This document shows, one piece after another, positions 20,660-21,772 of a DNA stretch of 21,772 bases. The notes beneath the pieces are model-generated. The model was given only the letters and a program-made list of their open reading frames with translations. It searched no databases and was not told the DNA's origin. The DNA is from Conidiobolus incongruus B7586 (taxonomy: Eukaryota; Entomophthoromycota; Entomophthoromycetes; Entomophthorales; Conidiobolaceae): assembly GCA_000697335.1 (NCBI GenBank), contig JNEM01014978.1, positions 1-21,772 on the forward strand. The letters are read 5' to 3'. Positions within the stretch are counted from its first letter, which is position 1. Every line of letters begins with the position of its first letter. A program made the position numbers and the translations under genes.

Positions 20660-21296
20660 AAATAAAGTATTTTGGCCTTTGATCTAGATATTGGAACTAA
20701 TAGTTTTTTCCCTTGATTTGTTAATCATATATAGAAAATTAATAATAGGAGAATTTAATATTTTTATAAGTTACAAAAGAAATCATTTTAACTAGTAATT
20801 AACTAGAGAAAATATTTATAATGAGAAAAACAATTAAATTCAATCAGAAAATGAAAATCCATGTAAATAAAGTAAAAAAGAAACTTACAAAACTGATTGT
20901 TGAATAGTATTATATTATTTTGTTTCTAGAACTTGAAACTCAAAGGAAATTGAGAAAACCTTAAAAATATATTAAAAATAAAAATATGAGAGCAATGTTA
21001 AAGTGATTTTATTACAGATTTAAACAAAACTTACTCAATAAGACAAGAGAATATCTTTAGTTTAAGATAATCATTTGTAATTAGTATGACTTGGGTAAAT
21101 TATATAATAATTATAAATATTTGTATATATCATTTTGGTCGAGCAAAACTTTTACGTGTCTTCAATATTAGTTAAGAATAAATCGTGACATTGAGGCTTT
21201 AAGAGACATACTCCTTTGTTATCTAACAGTCAATCAGGCTAACTTTCTAAGATTGGTGTTGGGACTTACCCTCCTGGGGTTTTTAGACTCCATGTA
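20660..21296 (+). pseudogene. Fanzor (eukaryotic TnpB-like, IS607-type) nuclease remnant, C-terminal half
   Basis: Fanzors are transposon-borne relatives of bacterial TnpB, RNA-guided RuvC-type nucleases. A worn first RuvC segment lies at about 20671-20710 (ILAFDLDIGTNSFF, family DPGxRTF). From 20821 one frame runs on, with stops, to TAA at 21294-21296. It holds a Lys-rich helix (HVNKVKKKLTKLIVE), then LELETQRKLRKP for the PEFETQ motif. Next come NMRAMLK and YYRFKQNLLNKTREY for the AMLTWSHYRFKQRLL block, then FKIIICN. A worn zinc ribbon follows (SSKTFTCLQY). The RINRDIEALRDILLCYLT stretch corresponds to DRDxNGARNILLRYLT, with the third RuvC Asp as Asn. Two zinc-ribbon Cys positions are Tyr. 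The changes are mostly G to A. There is at least one frame change and several stops, so it is inactive. Confidence 0.78.
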
Positions 21297-21300
21297 AGTC
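21263..21300 (+). other. Hairpin-forming inverted repeat at the Fanzor 3' end
   Basis: GACTTAC (21263-21269) and GTAAGTC (21294-21300) are perfect 7-base complements around a 24-base, unusually GC-containing loop (CCTCCTGGGG...). The second arm overlaps the stop codon of the Fanzor remnant. In TnpB and Fanzor elements the guide RNA scaffold usually spans the end of the gene and the element's right end, so this could be a relic of it. Chance remains possible. Confidence 0.35.
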
Positions 21301-21772
21301 TTAAAAAATTATCAAATTTAATTAAAAATAATCACTTGGTATTAATTATAAATTGAAAATTTAGAATTAATATAATTCTTTAATAGTTTTTGATATTGAT
21401 ATTATAATATATTTTAAAATTTAACTTAATAAATATATATTTTAATCCTATATAGTATTAATATATTAAATTTTAATTAATAATCTTTATATTTTATTAT
21501 TCAATATTCTTTAAATCTAATAATATTAGCAATATTTTAATATTATTAAAACCCTAAAAATTTGTTTTTAATGATAATATAGTTTTAGAATTTATTTCCA
21601 ATTTAAGGTTATATTATTGATACTCATATTAATTTTAATAATATTAAGATAGAAATTAATTAATATTATAATCCTTATATTAAAATTAAATGAAATTATT
21701 AATATATGATTTATAAAAATTAATATTTTGTTTTATAATTATTAGTTTTTTATCATATTCCTTGTAAGTTTA
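21301..21772. other. Featureless AT-rich tail
   Basis: Composition drops to almost pure A+T directly after the hairpin. No open frame, repeat or RNA recognised. The sharp change may mark the right border of the Fanzor-bearing element. Confidence 0.45.

Noticed and set aside
21086-21293. A two-exon gene start: ATG ACT TGG, a 77-nt GT..AG intron, then an exon ending at a GTAAGT donor.
   Set aside because: The phase fits by chance. The same frame runs continuously from 20821 and reads as the Fanzor C-terminus, including the SKTFTC ribbon inside the supposed intron.

Overview
The window looks like nuclear DNA of an early-diverging (zygomycete-grade) fungus. It is very AT-rich between genes and markedly richer in G+C inside them. 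Its host genes carry short GT..AG introns of 48-70 nt. One gene is a clear Ppg1-type PP2A-like phosphatase, a family I know mainly from fungi. A UDP-sugar transferase of animal-like layout is also present. An Entomophthoromycotina species such as Conidiobolus would fit, but that is inference from composition and gene content.

Layout, left to right. About 20-1245: decayed mariner (DD34D) transposon, transposase on the minus strand. 2165-2887 (-): SGT1-type co-chaperone, three exons. 4271-6009 (+): mitochondrial E3-binding protein (protein X) of the pyruvate dehydrogenase complex, four exons, with a full-length but apparently inactive acyltransferase core. 6734-7922 (+): Ppg1 phosphatase, six exons. 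8840-9814 (+): divergent short-chain dehydrogenase, intronless. 10185-10255 (-): tRNA-His(GTG). 11297-11933 (-): NAC alpha subunit, three exons. 13102-14858 (-): ER-type UDP-glycosyltransferase, two exons. 15975-18499: decayed PIF/Harbinger-like transposon with terminal inverted repeats, a transposase on + and a Myb/SANT-like partner on -. 18864-19312 (+): broken or unusual proline-rich gene ending in a small Cys-rich membrane module. 20660-21296 (+): remnant of a Fanzor (eukaryotic TnpB-like) gene.

The host genes do not form a pathway. They are housekeeping functions: protein folding and nascent-chain handling (SGT1, NAC), pyruvate oxidation (protein X), phosphatase signalling (Ppg1), translation (tRNA-His), and lipid or small-molecule modification (SDR, UGT). 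The two ends of the window and the 16-18 kb block are transposon territory. All three elements show the same decay style: Trp or Gln codons turned into stops, Cys to Tyr, Asp to Asn. All of these are G:C to A:T transitions, as expected from RIP or deamination of methylated cytosine.

The best candidates for a second look are the Fanzor remnant with a hairpin at its 3' end, the two-gene Harbinger fossil, the shared mutational signature, the animal-like protein X, and the tiny last exons of three unrelated genes.
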